Origin: CAZMGG01 sp964565715
Lineage (GTDB): Bacteria > Planctomycetota > UBA1135 > UBA2386
NCBI GenBank assembly: GCA_964565715.1
Contig: CAZMGG010000005.1
Coordinates: 1-64,000, forward strand
Direction: 5' to 3'
DNA: 64,000 bases
Shown here: one piece after another, positions 8,032-16,248 of the stretch
How the letters are laid out: each line of letters opens with the position of its first letter
Numbering within the stretch: position 1 is the first letter of the stretch
Made by a program: the position numbers and the translations under genes
The notes under the pieces: model-generated
What the model was told of the DNA's origin: nothing
Seen by the model: only the letters and a program-made list of their open reading frames with translations
Databases searched by the model: none

Positions 8032-8083
8032 CGCGGGTGCCTGGGGCGGAATGGTATGACCGGCGTCGGACCATTCCACCGCC

Positions 8084-8482
8084 GTGACGCCTCCCGACGA
8101 ACTCCCGATCCACGACCTGCTGGGCGAGGCCGGCATCGCCGCCCTGGTGGCGGGTTTCTACCGGCGTGTGCCGGCGGATCCGGTGCTGGGGCCGATGTAC
8201 CCGGCGCAGGACCTGGCCGGCGCCGAGCAGCGGTTGCGGGACTTCCTGGTCTACCGGTGGGGCGGCAGCCCGAGGTACATCCAGGAGCGGGGCCACCCGC
8301 GGCTGCGCATGCGGCACGCGCCGTTTGCCGTGGATCAGGCGGCGCGGGACCGGTGGATGGAGCTGATGGGGGCGAGCATCGACGAGCAGCTGGCGGCGGG
8401 GCTGCCGGGGCTCACGCCCGAGGTGGCGGAATGGCTGCGCGGGTTCCTGGGCGACATCGCGACGTTCCTCATGAATCGCTGA
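8084..8482 (+). CDS. group II truncated haemoglobin (TrHbO-like)
   Basis: A 132-residue globin from a GTG start, divergent from ruvB with 52 bp between starts. Features of the 2-over-2 group II family are visible: LVAGFYRRVPADPVLGPMYP at the B/CD region, FLVYRWGGSPRY at the E helix, and HPRLRMRHAPF with the proximal His in the RH-A-PF segment. Such proteins bind O2 or NO and are linked to nitrosative and oxidative stress defence in the cytoplasm. It appears monocistronic. Confidence 0.88.
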   Translation: MTPPDELPIHDLLGEAGIAALVAGFYRRVPADPVLGPMYPAQDLAGAEQRLRDFLVYRWGGSPRYIQERGHPRLRMRHAPFAVDQAARDRWMELMGASIDEQLAAGLPGLTPEVAEWLRGFLGDIATFLMNR

Positions 8483-8632
8483 GGGCCTCCGGTCACCACC
8501 GCACTCTTGCCGGAGGACATCAAGAATCCAAGGCTATTCTCTTGACATCGGTAGGGGGGGGTGTTCCGTCACGGCCTGTGACAACCTGGCCTCATGAGGC
8601 TCTGGCGATCTCGAATCGAGAGGAATAGCAGC

Positions 8633-9103
8633 ATGGCAGCGACGCAGCGCGGCGTGGTGGGTCTGAACCTCTTGGCGGTCTTCTTTGCTTCGTGCGTAGC
8701 CCTGGGGTTGGCAGCGCCGCTGATGACGGCGGACTCGTGTCATGGCAGGGGCTTTCAGAACGCGCAAGGGGGGCATGAGCTGGCGTCTCTGGGGGCAGGC
8801 GCATGCGCTGCCAACAACTGCTCGAAGATCGAGGATGTCACCAGCACGCCGGGGCTTACCATTACATGGTGCGGCTGCAATCAACAGGCTGGTGCGGAGA
8901 AGTCTTGCTCGCACGTCACTACCAAGTGCACCCCGATCCTGCTGAAGAATGCTGGTGGGTCTGTCTGGCTGGCCTGCCTGAACTGTGACTGTCATGTCAC
9001 CAGCCCACCTCAGATCAATGGGCGGTGTGGCGTGACCAACCCCATCCCCGTCGGCTTGGCTAACGCCAGTGATACCTGTGTCTGCGTCAACCTCGACGAC
9101 TAG
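8633..9103 (+). CDS. Cys-rich secreted protein, unknown function
   Basis: A protein of 156 residues. The ATG at 8633 has a good ribosome site (GAGAGGA, 8 nt upstream), which decides the start. An N-terminal hydrophobic segment (LNLLAVFFASCVALGLAAPLMTA) looks like a signal peptide. The remainder is small and rich in Cys: 13 in the mature part, including WCGC, NCDC and TCVC pairs, probably disulfide-bonded. I do not recognise the family. A perfect TTGACA lies at 8542-8547, but no convincing -10 follows. Base composition is clearly lower in GC than the flanks, and two further low-GC genes follow directly. Confidence 0.6.
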   Translation: MAATQRGVVGLNLLAVFFASCVALGLAAPLMTADSCHGRGFQNAQGGHELASLGAGACAANNCSKIEDVTSTPGLTITWCGCNQQAGAEKSCSHVTTKCTPILLKNAGGSVWLACLNCDCHVTSPPQINGRCGVTNPIPVGLANASDTCVCVNLDD

Positions 9104-9104
9104 C

Positions 9105-10676
9105 ATGAGTGGCCGCTTTCTGCTGGCGACTGCGTTCGTGCTGGCGTTGGGTGTTGTTGTGTCTGTCTTGGTGGTCCCCGAGGCTTGGCGGGGCGACCCA
9201 TCGGCGGCACTTCCCTCGCCGGCGCCTGGCTCCGCTGAGGTTCGGGGTCAAGGCGCGGCTTCTCCATTCCAGGATTCGCAGCCTGAGCAATCGAGGGTCA
9301 GTGCCGACTACCATGTTCGAGTGGCGTCGGTGACGACAGGGGCTGCCATTCCCGGGGCTCGGCTTGTGCGCCTTCCTGGTTCAAGCAAGCGCACCACCAC
9401 AGAGTTGCTCGGCGAGTGGATCGCCGACGCCGATGGCGTGTTATCCATCCCTCACGATGTCGCGAGCATGGACGACTCAGGATGGAGGATCTCGAGCCCA
9501 GGCTGCGCAAGCCTCTCGCTGCGTGGGAGGCTGCCACCAAAGGTCCATCTTGCAGCGGGACGCTCGGTCAAGGTGCGGCTTGAATGGCAAGCGGGTGGGC
9601 CGGCAGTTGGCGTTCCCGTGATCGCGTATCAGCGGCAGGCTCCTGCGGCCGGCGTGGGTTGGAAGGAAGGCCAGCTGCTGGTGCCTGGGGTGGATGATCG
9701 TTCCGCAATATTCGTCATTGAGACTGATGCAACCGGAACTGCGAGCTTCGAAGACCTTGGCTCCTCCGCATATGGCATCGGAATCGACCAAGGTGACCAT
9801 GTCCTGATTGAACTGGACCATGTGGAGGTCCCGGCTGGGAGCGATGGCCTGAGCGTGGCGGGAATCGTGGCGCCAGCCTACTGCTGCGTGATTCGAGGAG
9901 TCGGCGGATCGGTCTTGGACGTTACACTCGATGGCGTAGAAGGCGGCGCCCTCGCAAGCGGAGGCGGAGTTGGGTTGGGGCGCCTCAAGAGAAGGCTTGA
10001 AGAGGACTTCCCAGGCTGTATGGCTGTAGTCTGCTGCGTGGCGCATCCGGTAGCCGGCCTGACAGCTTCAGTCTCCGTTACATTGGTTGACTGGCGGACG
10101 GTACAGTCATCGATCCTGCTCTTGCGTCCCAGTCGGGCACGCGTCACGGATATCAACGGTACTGTCGCTGAGGCCTTCGGTGCACTGCAGGTGGAGATGG
10201 TGACCCCAAGCGGCCGGAAGGCGGTCGGCATTGAAGCCAGCGCGGCCCTTGTTGGACGAAGGGAGAGGGGTTTCCGCGGGGTTCCGATGGTCAGCGGGAA
10301 GCCCCAGAAGGTGCCGCCAGGGCGTTATGTTGTGACGGCATGGACTCCGCTGCTTCAGGCGGGTCCACTGGAGGTTACGGTGCTGGCCAACGAGGACGCT
10401 ATCGCAAGGCTGCGCTGCGACAGAGAGATTCAGAGTCTCCGCCTGAGAGTTCGATGCGGGGAGGAGACGCCCAGTTTTGCCTCTGTCTTCCTCAAGGGCA
10501 GGGGCTGGAAGTCCCAGGAGTTTGGAACTGCGTCGCCGGGCGCAGCATTGTGTGCGGGGATCGTAGGTGAAGCGGAGTTGGAGGTGCGTGTGTACGGTTA
10601 TGAGCCAGTCCGTCAGACGATCATGATCGAGCCGTGCGAGGGAGTGCAGGATGTCGAGGTGGTCGTTCGTGACTGA
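9105..10676 (+). CDS. membrane-anchored/secreted beta-domain protein, unknown function
   Basis: A protein of 523 residues. The ATG lies 1 bp after the preceding stop. One N-terminal hydrophobic segment (FLLATAFVLALGVVVSVLVV) is either a signal or an anchor. The extracytoplasmic part begins with a block resembling carboxypeptidase-regulatory/transthyretin-like domains (YHVRVASVTTGAAIPGARLVRLPG...TTTELLGEWIADADGVLSIP), and similar beta-rich blocks seem to recur (for example VRLEWQAGGPAVGVPVIAY). No catalytic motif was seen. Codons are noticeably more A/T-rich than in neighbouring core genes, which suggests transfer or fast evolution. Presumably it is expressed with the Cys-rich protein and the MauE-like protein. 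Confidence 0.6.
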   Translation: MSGRFLLATAFVLALGVVVSVLVVPEAWRGDPSAALPSPAPGSAEVRGQGAASPFQDSQPEQSRVSADYHVRVASVTTGAAIPGARLVRLPGSSKRTTTELLGEWIADADGVLSIPHDVASMDDSGWRISSPGCASLSLRGRLPPKVHLAAGRSVKVRLEWQAGGPAVGVPVIAYQRQAPAAGVGWKEGQLLVPGVDDRSAIFVIETDATGTASFEDLGSSAYGIGIDQGDHVLIELDHVEVPAGSDGLSVAGIVAPAYCCVIRGVGGSVLDVTLDGVEGGALASGGGVGLGRLKRRLEEDFPGCMAVVCCVAHPVAGLTASVSVTLVDWRTVQSSILLLRPSRARVTDINGTVAEAFGALQVEMVTPSGRKAVGIEASAALVGRRERGFRGVPMVSGKPQKVPPGRYVVTAWTPLLQAGPLEVTVLANEDAIARLRCDREIQSLRLRVRCGEETPSFASVFLKGRGWKSQEFGTASPGAALCAGIVGEAELEVRVYGYEPVRQTIMIEPCEGVQDVEVVVRD

Positions 10677-11064
10677 CTGGGACCGCGGCCGAAGTCGTGT
10701 GTCATGGATTGCCGCTATGGTCATGGCCACGATCTTGATGGTGACTGGTGTCGCAAAGATCATGGAAGGCAAGCCAATGGCGTCCGCTTGGGAGGTGGCA
10801 CTCAAGGTGCTGGCGGCACTGGAAGTGGTCGCTGCCCTGCTGGCTCTGTCGGTCTGGGTGCAGTGGTCTGCAAGATTCGCAGTCGCCTTGGCGCTCGGCG
10901 GAATGGTGATGATCGTCCTGGGCGTGAAGAACTGCGGTTGCATGGGGCCATGGATGACGCAGCAGTCATCCCACATGCTGCTCGCTGGGGTGCTCGGGTT
11001 GTCCGGCGTCCTCGTGCTGCGTGGCAGTGCGCGAGTTGAGCGCGCGTCACGGGACGCGTCGTAG
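10651..11064 (+). CDS. MauE/DoxX-like redox-associated membrane protein
   Basis: A protein of 137 residues with four hydrophobic segments (about 18-37, 50-67, 75-91 and 108-123). The pair of cysteines in VKNCGCMGPW after the third segment matches the conserved CGC motif of MauE-type membrane proteins, which support disulfide or cofactor maturation of exported proteins. The ATG at 10651 overlaps the previous gene by 26 bp and has GGAG 7 nt upstream; a GTG at 10669 is an alternative. Next to a 13-Cys secreted protein, a role in its disulfide chemistry is a reasonable inference. Confidence 0.65.
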   Translation: MSRWSFVTDWDRGRSRVSWIAAMVMATILMVTGVAKIMEGKPMASAWEVALKVLAALEVVAALLALSVWVQWSARFAVALALGGMVMIVLGVKNCGCMGPWMTQQSSHMLLAGVLGLSGVLVLRGSARVERASRDAS

Positions 11065-11187
11065 GTCAAGGCGCATGAGGGAAGGGTGGGTCAGAGTGGG
11101 ACCGGGTACTGCTGAGTCTCTCAAGCACCCGGTAGGCCCGTAGGCGCCCCCTCTGGAAGTCGCCGCGTCGCCGGTCACGGTGGCGGC

Positions 11188-12234
11188 ATGAAGACGACAG
11201 GCGAGAGGCGGTGCGGGCAGGGCAGCAGGGCGACGAGCGACGAGCGAGGGCCTGCAGCCTTCGTCCAGATTCTGGCCACGTCTCAGCCGTGTGAAGGCGA
11301 TGATGCCAGTGGTCGTGAGGTCGTGATCCAGTCCATCGAGATCGAGGGTTTCCGTGGCATCGGGCAGGGTGCGGTGCCCGACCTGGCCCCGCTCACGGTG
11401 CTGCTGGGGCCGAATGGCTGTGGCAAGAGTGCGGTCCTGGAAGCGTTGGCGATCGTCTGCGACGGGGATCCCGGCGCCGCCGACAAGCGGATGTCGTCGC
11501 GGCGTGAGGATGCATCGGACGAGCGGTGGCTCCTCCGCTCCGGGCTGCCCGGTTCGGCCAGGATGGAGGTCGCCTGGGCGCCAGTGGGGAGGCGGGGCGT
11601 CCGTCTCGTGGCCGAGGCTGGTCAGGAGACCACACTCACCGCCAGCGGCTCGCAGGATTCGCCTGCGGCCCGTGAAGTGGGCCGCGTTCGTTTCGTGGAC
11701 CTGCGCGCAGGCGGCGGTCGGCAACCGCTGCACAGCGTCTACAGCGAGGCCCGCAAGCGTGGCGGCATGGAGCAGGCCATGGTGGCCGTGCGGCGCGTCG
11801 ATCCGACGATCCGTGACTTCGAGCTCCTGACCGAGGAGGGCCGGCCGCAGCTCTTCGTGCGCTACGAGGACCGGTCGGTGCCCGTCGGGCTGGCCGGGGA
11901 TGGCATGGAAGCCCTGGTGCGGCTCGCGCTGGAGACATCCTCGCCGACAGGCGGGACGCTGCTGCTCGAGGAGCCGGAGGCGCACCAGCACTCCGGGACG
12001 CTCGGCCACAGTGCCCGGGTCCTCGTCGATTGCGTGCGCGGGGGCTGTCAGGTGATCCTCAGCACGCACAGCATGGAACTGCTCGATGCGATGCTGGAAG
12101 TCCTCGGCGACCGGGACATCGACCGGCTCACGGTCCAACGTCTGCGACTTCACCAGGGCCAGCTCCGCGTCCTGCGCATGGCCGGGGCCGAGGTGTTGTC
12201 CGCACGGGCCGAGATCGCCGACGACCTGCGATGA
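11188..12234 (+). CDS. RecF/OLD-like AAA ATPase
   Basis: A protein of 348 residues from ATG 11188. The conserved fold begins at VVIQSIEIEGFRG (near residue 45), so GTG 11323 is a likely alternative start. Walker A is GPNGCGKSAVLEAL, a Walker B-like segment is GTLLLEEPEAHQHSG, and the switch region is LSTHSMELLDAM. These are the marks of SMC/RecF-type ABC ATPases of the AAA_15/AAA_21 kind used in DNA repair and in defence systems. There is no TOPRIM domain, unlike full OLD nucleases. A 47-codon ORF follows 6 bp downstream. Function is unknown; it is either a solitary housekeeping ATPase or the remnant of a two-gene defence cassette. Confidence 0.72.
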   Translation: MKTTGERRCGQGSRATSDERGPAAFVQILATSQPCEGDDASGREVVIQSIEIEGFRGIGQGAVPDLAPLTVLLGPNGCGKSAVLEALAIVCDGDPGAADKRMSSRREDASDERWLLRSGLPGSARMEVAWAPVGRRGVRLVAEAGQETTLTASGSQDSPAAREVGRVRFVDLRAGGGRQPLHSVYSEARKRGGMEQAMVAVRRVDPTIRDFELLTEEGRPQLFVRYEDRSVPVGLAGDGMEALVRLALETSSPTGGTLLLEEPEAHQHSGTLGHSARVLVDCVRGGCQVILSTHSMELLDAMLEVLGDRDIDRLTVQRLRLHQGQLRVLRMAGAEVLSARAEIADDLR

Positions 12235-12240
12235 CGCGGC

Positions 12241-12384
12241 ATGGCGGGCTGGTTCCCGGCAGGCGGGTGTGCCGACTTCCTGCGGCGGGGGATCTGGGAG
12301 GATCCAGGTCTACGCGCGGCGCTTGCTGACCGATTGCGGGCTGCGGGCCTTGCCGCGGCCACCGATCGTTGGGAGTTGACGTGA
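12241..12384 (+). CDS. small ORF downstream of the AAA ATPase, unknown
   Basis: Forty-seven codons from ATG 12241 to TGA 12382-12384, starting 6 bp after the ATPase stop. The product begins MAGWFPAGGCADFLRRGIWE and ends RWELT; it is not hydrophobic and matches nothing I recognise. The tight spacing suggests co-translation, perhaps as a partner or as the remains of a larger companion gene. No clear ribosome site was seen, so it could be chance in GC-rich DNA. Confidence 0.3.
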   Translation: MAGWFPAGGCADFLRRGIWEDPGLRAALADRLRAAGLAAATDRWELT

Positions 12385-12415
12385 CCAACGCACGCAAACC
12401 AGGACCAGGAAAGCC

Positions 12416-12444
12416 TGGACAGACGGAAGACCATTCGCTAGCCT
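12416..12444 (+). promoter_or_regulatory. candidate sigma70-type promoter for the gabD-like operon
   Basis: TGGACA at 12416-12421 and TAGCCT at 12439-12444 are separated by 17 bp. The -35 matches five of six consensus positions, and the -10 keeps the three most conserved positions (T, A and the final T). It would give a leader of about 150 nt before the TTG start at 12602. This is pattern matching only. Confidence 0.3.
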
Positions 12445-12601
12445 GATTTGCGTCGAAGCTCGCGGCGCGGAAGGCGTCGCTCTTGGGTGAGGTGTGGCGT
12501 GCGCGCCGCGCTCCCCGGCCTCGGCACCGCTGGCCCAGGTGGCCGGCTTCGGCGCGCCGCGCGTTGCGGCGGGCTCCTCGCTCCCGCTCCCGGAGGACTG
12601 C

Positions 12602-14053
12602 TTGCAGACCCAGAACCTGATCGGCGGCCGCTTCGTCGGCGCCAGGTCCGGCGCCACGTTCGCCGTCACCAACCCCGCCACCGATGCCGAACTGGCGCGC
12701 GTGCCCAAGGGCTCGGCCGACGACGCCCGTGCCGCGATCGACGCGGCGGCGGCGGCGCTGCCCGGCTGGCGGGCGCGCACCGCGCCGGAACGCGGCGCGA
12801 TCCTGCGCAGGCTGGCCGAGCAGATGCTGGCGCGGCAGGACGCGCTGGCCGAACTGATGACCAGCGAGCAGGGCAAGCCGCTCGCCGAGTCGAGGGGCGA
12901 GATCGCCTACGCCGCGTCGTTCCTCGACTGGGCCGCCGAGGAGGGCAAGCGCGTGTACGGCGAGACCGTCCCGGCCTCGCATCCCGACAAGCGCATCCTG
13001 GTGCTGCGCCAGGGCGTCGGCGTCTGCGCGGCGATCACGCCGTGGAACTTCCCCGCGGCGATGATCACCCGGAAGCTCGGCCCGGCGCTGGCCGCCGGCT
13101 GCACCATCGTGATCAAGCCGCCGGAGCAGACGCCGCTGTCGGCGCTGGCGATCGCCCAGCTCTGCCAGGACGTCGGCGTGCCGCCGGGGGTGGTCAACGT
13201 CATCACCGGCGACTCGAAGGCGATCGGCAGCACGCTGCTCGGCGATCCGCGGGTGAGGAAACTGTCGTTCACCGGCAGCACCGAGGTCGGCCGCATCCTG
13301 ATGCGACAGGCCGCCGAGAACCTGACGCGGCTGTCCCTCGAACTCGGCGGCCATGCGCCGTTCCTGGTGTTCGAGGACGCCGACCTGGACGCCGCGGTGG
13401 CCGGCCTGATGGCCTCCAAGTTCCGCAACATGGGCCAGACCTGCATCTGCGCCAACCGGGTGCTGGTGCACGAGGCGGTGCGGGACGCGTTCGCGGCGAA
13501 GCTGGTGGCGGCGGTCGGGGGGCTGCGGATCGGCTTCGGCGAGCAGCCGGACGTCACGGTCGGACCGCTGATCGACGACGCCGCGGTGGCGAAGGTCGAA
13601 CAGCACGTCCAGGACGCCGTGCGGCAGGGGGCGAAGGTCCGCTGCGGCGGTGCGCGCGCCAAGGTCGCGGGCGGCACCGACCGCTTCTTCCAGCCGACGG
13701 TGCTGGAAGGGGTCACGCCGGACATGCTGGTCTGCCAGGAGGAGACCTTCGGGCCGATCTGCCCGCTGCTGACCTTCCGGGACGAGCGGGAGGCGATCGC
13801 GCTGGCCAACGACACGCCGTTCGGGCTGGCCGCCTACTTCTACACCCGCGACGCCAGCCGGGTGTGGCGGGTCGCCGAGGCCCTGGAGTACGGCATCGTC
13901 GGCGCCAACGACGGCGGGCCCAGCACCGCGCAGGCGCCGTTCGGCGGCATCAAGCATTCGGGTTTCGGCCGCGAGGGCGGCCGCTACGTCATGCACGAGT
14001 ATCTGGACGTGAAGTACGTGAGCTGGGGCATCCAGCCGGGAGGAGCATCATGA
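12602..14053 (+). CDS. NAD(P)-dependent semialdehyde dehydrogenase (GabD-like)
   Basis: A protein of 483 residues from TTG 12602, chosen because GGAGG lies 5 nt upstream and because the length then equals typical GabD (about 482); longer in-frame starts add unrelated residues. Aldehyde dehydrogenase motifs: ITPWNFP with Asn149, FTGSTEVGR, LELGGHAPF with Glu248, and GQTCICANR with catalytic Cys281. It oxidises an omega-semialdehyde to the acid, as in the last step of GABA or polyamine breakdown. The stop overlaps the aminotransferase start (ATGA). In this operon it should process the aldehyde made by that aminotransferase. Confidence 0.88.
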   Translation: MQTQNLIGGRFVGARSGATFAVTNPATDAELARVPKGSADDARAAIDAAAAALPGWRARTAPERGAILRRLAEQMLARQDALAELMTSEQGKPLAESRGEIAYAASFLDWAAEEGKRVYGETVPASHPDKRILVLRQGVGVCAAITPWNFPAAMITRKLGPALAAGCTIVIKPPEQTPLSALAIAQLCQDVGVPPGVVNVITGDSKAIGSTLLGDPRVRKLSFTGSTEVGRILMRQAAENLTRLSLELGGHAPFLVFEDADLDAAVAGLMASKFRNMGQTCICANRVLVHEAVRDAFAAKLVAAVGGLRIGFGEQPDVTVGPLIDDAAVAKVEQHVQDAVRQGAKVRCGGARAKVAGGTDRFFQPTVLEGVTPDMLVCQEETFGPICPLLTFRDEREAIALANDTPFGLAAYFYTRDASRVWRVAEALEYGIVGANDGGPSTAQAPFGGIKHSGFGREGGRYVMHEYLDVKYVSWGIQPGGAS

Positions 14054-15363
14054 GCAGGACCAGCGAGTTGATCGGGCGACGCCGTGCGGTGGTGGCCCAG
14101 GGCGTCGGCCAGTTCGCCGGCGACGTGTCGGCGGCGAGCGCCAGCTTCGGCCGGCTGACCGACATCGACGGCGCCGAGTGGATCGATCTCGCCGGCGGCA
14201 TCGGCGTGATGAACGTCGGCCACTGCCATCCCGAGGTGGTGGCGGCGATCCAGGCGCAGGCGGCCCGGCTGATCCACGCCTCGATCCACGTCGCCACGTA
14301 CGAGCCGTACGTGGCCCTGTGCGAGAAGCTGGTGGAGCTGCTGCCGCACGGCGGGCGGACCAAGGCGATGCTGGTGAACAGCGGCGCCGAGGCGGTGGAG
14401 AACGCGATCAAGATCGCCCGGCAGGCCACCGGCCGACCGGCGGTGCTGTGCTTCAGCGAGGCGTTCCACGGCCGCACGCTGCTGTGCGCGTCGCTGACCA
14501 GCAAGACCGGCTACAAGACCCACTGCGGGCCGTTCGCGCCGGAGGTCTACCGGCTGCCGTTCCCCAACCGCTTCCGCTACGGCGACGGGCTCGACGAGCA
14601 GGCCTTCGTCGCCCGCGAGCTGGGGCGGCTGGAGGACGCGTTCGTCAACCTGGTGCCCAGCGAGCACCTGGCGGCGGTGATCGTGGAGCCGGTGCAGGGC
14701 GAGGGCGGCTTCGTGGTGGCGCCGCGGGAATGGCTGCGCGGCCTGCGGTCGCTATGCGACGAGCACGGCATCCTGCTGATCTGCGACGAGGTGCAGTCGG
14801 GCTTCGGCCGCACCGGCGCCTGGGCCAGCTACGAGCACTTCGGTGTGGTGCCGGACCTGAGCACCTGGGCCAAGTCGATGGGCGGCGGCATGCCGATCAG
14901 CGCGGTGCTCGGCCGGGCCGAGGTGATGGACGCGGCGCGGCCCGGCACGCTGGGCGGCACCTATGGCGGCAACCCGGTGGCCTGCGCCGCGGCGCTGGCC
15001 ACCATCGCCGTGATGGAACGGGAGGAGCTGAACGCGCGGGCCTGCGACGTGGGGGCGAGGGTGCGCGAGGCGCTGCTGGCCCTGCAGCGGGAGTGCGGGC
15101 TGGTGGCGGACGTGCGCGGGCTCGGTGCGATGGTCGCCGCCGAGTTCTGCCACGACGGCGACCCGCGACGGCCGGCGACGGCGGTGGTGCAGGACGCCCT
15201 GCGGCGCTGCCGCGAGCAGCGGGTGCTGGCGATCCCGGCCGGGCCGACCGCCAGCATCGTGCGGATCCTGGCGCCGCTGACCATCGACGACCGGGACCTC
15301 GACCGGGCCCTGCAGGTGCTGACCGCGGCGGTGCGCGAGGCGGCGGCGGAGGTGGCGGCGTGA
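14050..15363 (+). CDS. class III PLP aminotransferase (GabT-like)
   Basis: A protein of 437 residues. AGGAG lies 4 nt before the ATG, which overlaps the upstream stop. Class III omega-aminotransferase features: VNSGAEAVENAIKIAR, EAFHGRT, EPVQGEGG, ICDEVQSGFGRTG with the PLP-ring Asp246, and WAKSMGGG with Lys275 as the Schiff-base residue. It transfers the terminal amino group of an amine or omega-amino acid (such as 4-aminobutyrate or putrescine) to 2-oxoglutarate or pyruvate. The pairing with the dehydrogenase repeats the gabT-gabD logic. The substrate here may be the product of the decarboxylase two genes on. Confidence 0.88.
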   Translation: MSRTSELIGRRRAVVAQGVGQFAGDVSAASASFGRLTDIDGAEWIDLAGGIGVMNVGHCHPEVVAAIQAQAARLIHASIHVATYEPYVALCEKLVELLPHGGRTKAMLVNSGAEAVENAIKIARQATGRPAVLCFSEAFHGRTLLCASLTSKTGYKTHCGPFAPEVYRLPFPNRFRYGDGLDEQAFVARELGRLEDAFVNLVPSEHLAAVIVEPVQGEGGFVVAPREWLRGLRSLCDEHGILLICDEVQSGFGRTGAWASYEHFGVVPDLSTWAKSMGGGMPISAVLGRAEVMDAARPGTLGGTYGGNPVACAAALATIAVMEREELNARACDVGARVREALLALQRECGLVADVRGLGAMVAAEFCHDGDPRRPATAVVQDALRRCREQRVLAIPAGPTASIVRILAPLTIDDRDLDRALQVLTAAVREAAAEVAA

Positions 15364-16247
15364 TCCCGTTCGCCATCGCCGGCGTGCAGATGAACGTGCA
15401 GCACGGCGCCGACAACGTGCCGCGGATGCAGGAGCGGCTGGACCACGTGATGGCGGTCTACCCGTGGGTGCAGATGGTGGTGTTCAGCGAGCTGTGCGCG
15501 TTCGGCCCGGACCTGCGCATGGCGCAGCCGCTGCCGGGGCCGGTCGAGGCGGCGTTCTGCACGATGGCCCGCAAGCACTCGGTCTGGCTGCTGCCCGGCT
15601 CGCTCTACGAGCTGCACGAGGGCGTGATCTACAACACCGCGCCGGTGATCGCGCCGGACGGCAGCGTGGTGGCCCGGCACCGCAAGCTGTTCCCGTTCCT
15701 GCCCTACGAGGCCGGCGTGCGCCCAGGCGACCGCTGGGTGGTGTTCGACGTGCCCGAGGTCGGCCGCTTCGGCGTGTCGATCTGCTACGACATCTGGTTC
15801 CCGGAGACCTCGCGGACGCTCGCCTGCCTGGGCGCCGAGGTGCTGCTGCACCCGGTGCTGACCGGCACCATCGACCGCGACGTCGAACTGGCGATCGCGC
15901 GGGCGACGGCGGCGCAGAACCAGATGTTCGTGTTCGACGTGAACGGCTGCGGGGCGGGCGGCAACGGCCAGTCCCTGGTGGTGGCGCCGACCGGCGAGGT
16001 GCTGCACCAGAGCGGTCGCAGCGAGGACATCATCCCGATCGAGATCGACCTGAGCCGGGTGCGCCGCAGCCGCGCCGTCGGCCTGCGCGGCCTCGGCCAG
16101 CCGTTGAAGAGCTTCCGCGACCGGGAGGTGGAGTTCCCCGCCTACCCGGCCACCCCCGAGAACCTCGCCGAGCTGCACAAGCTCGGCCCGTTGCAGAAGC
16201 CCGCGCGCGGTTCGCGTGCGGGCCTGCCCAACCGAGAAGGCAGCTGA
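15360..16247 (+). CDS. nitrilase-superfamily carbon-nitrogen hydrolase
   Basis: A protein of 295 residues. The GTG at 15360 overlaps the aminotransferase stop (GTGA). The catalytic triad of the superfamily is complete: Glu44 in VVFSELCAFGP, Lys109 in RHRKLFPF and Cys142 in GVSICYDIWFPE. These enzymes hydrolyse amides, carbamoyl groups or nitriles. In polyamine pathways relatives act on N-carbamoylputrescine or on omega-amidated acids, so amide removal from an amine intermediate is the likely role. It has an extended C-terminal tail ending near an RGSRAGLPNREGS stretch. Confidence 0.85.
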   Translation: MIPFAIAGVQMNVQHGADNVPRMQERLDHVMAVYPWVQMVVFSELCAFGPDLRMAQPLPGPVEAAFCTMARKHSVWLLPGSLYELHEGVIYNTAPVIAPDGSVVARHRKLFPFLPYEAGVRPGDRWVVFDVPEVGRFGVSICYDIWFPETSRTLACLGAEVLLHPVLTGTIDRDVELAIARATAAQNQMFVFDVNGCGAGGNGQSLVVAPTGEVLHQSGRSEDIIPIEIDLSRVRRSRAVGLRGLGQPLKSFRDREVEFPAYPATPENLAELHKLGPLQKPARGSRAGLPNREGS

Positions 16248-16248
16248 C

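Noticed and set aside
8542..8570. Full sigma70 promoter before the Cys-rich gene
   Set aside because: TTGACA is perfect, but no acceptable -10 occurs at 16-18 bp spacing.
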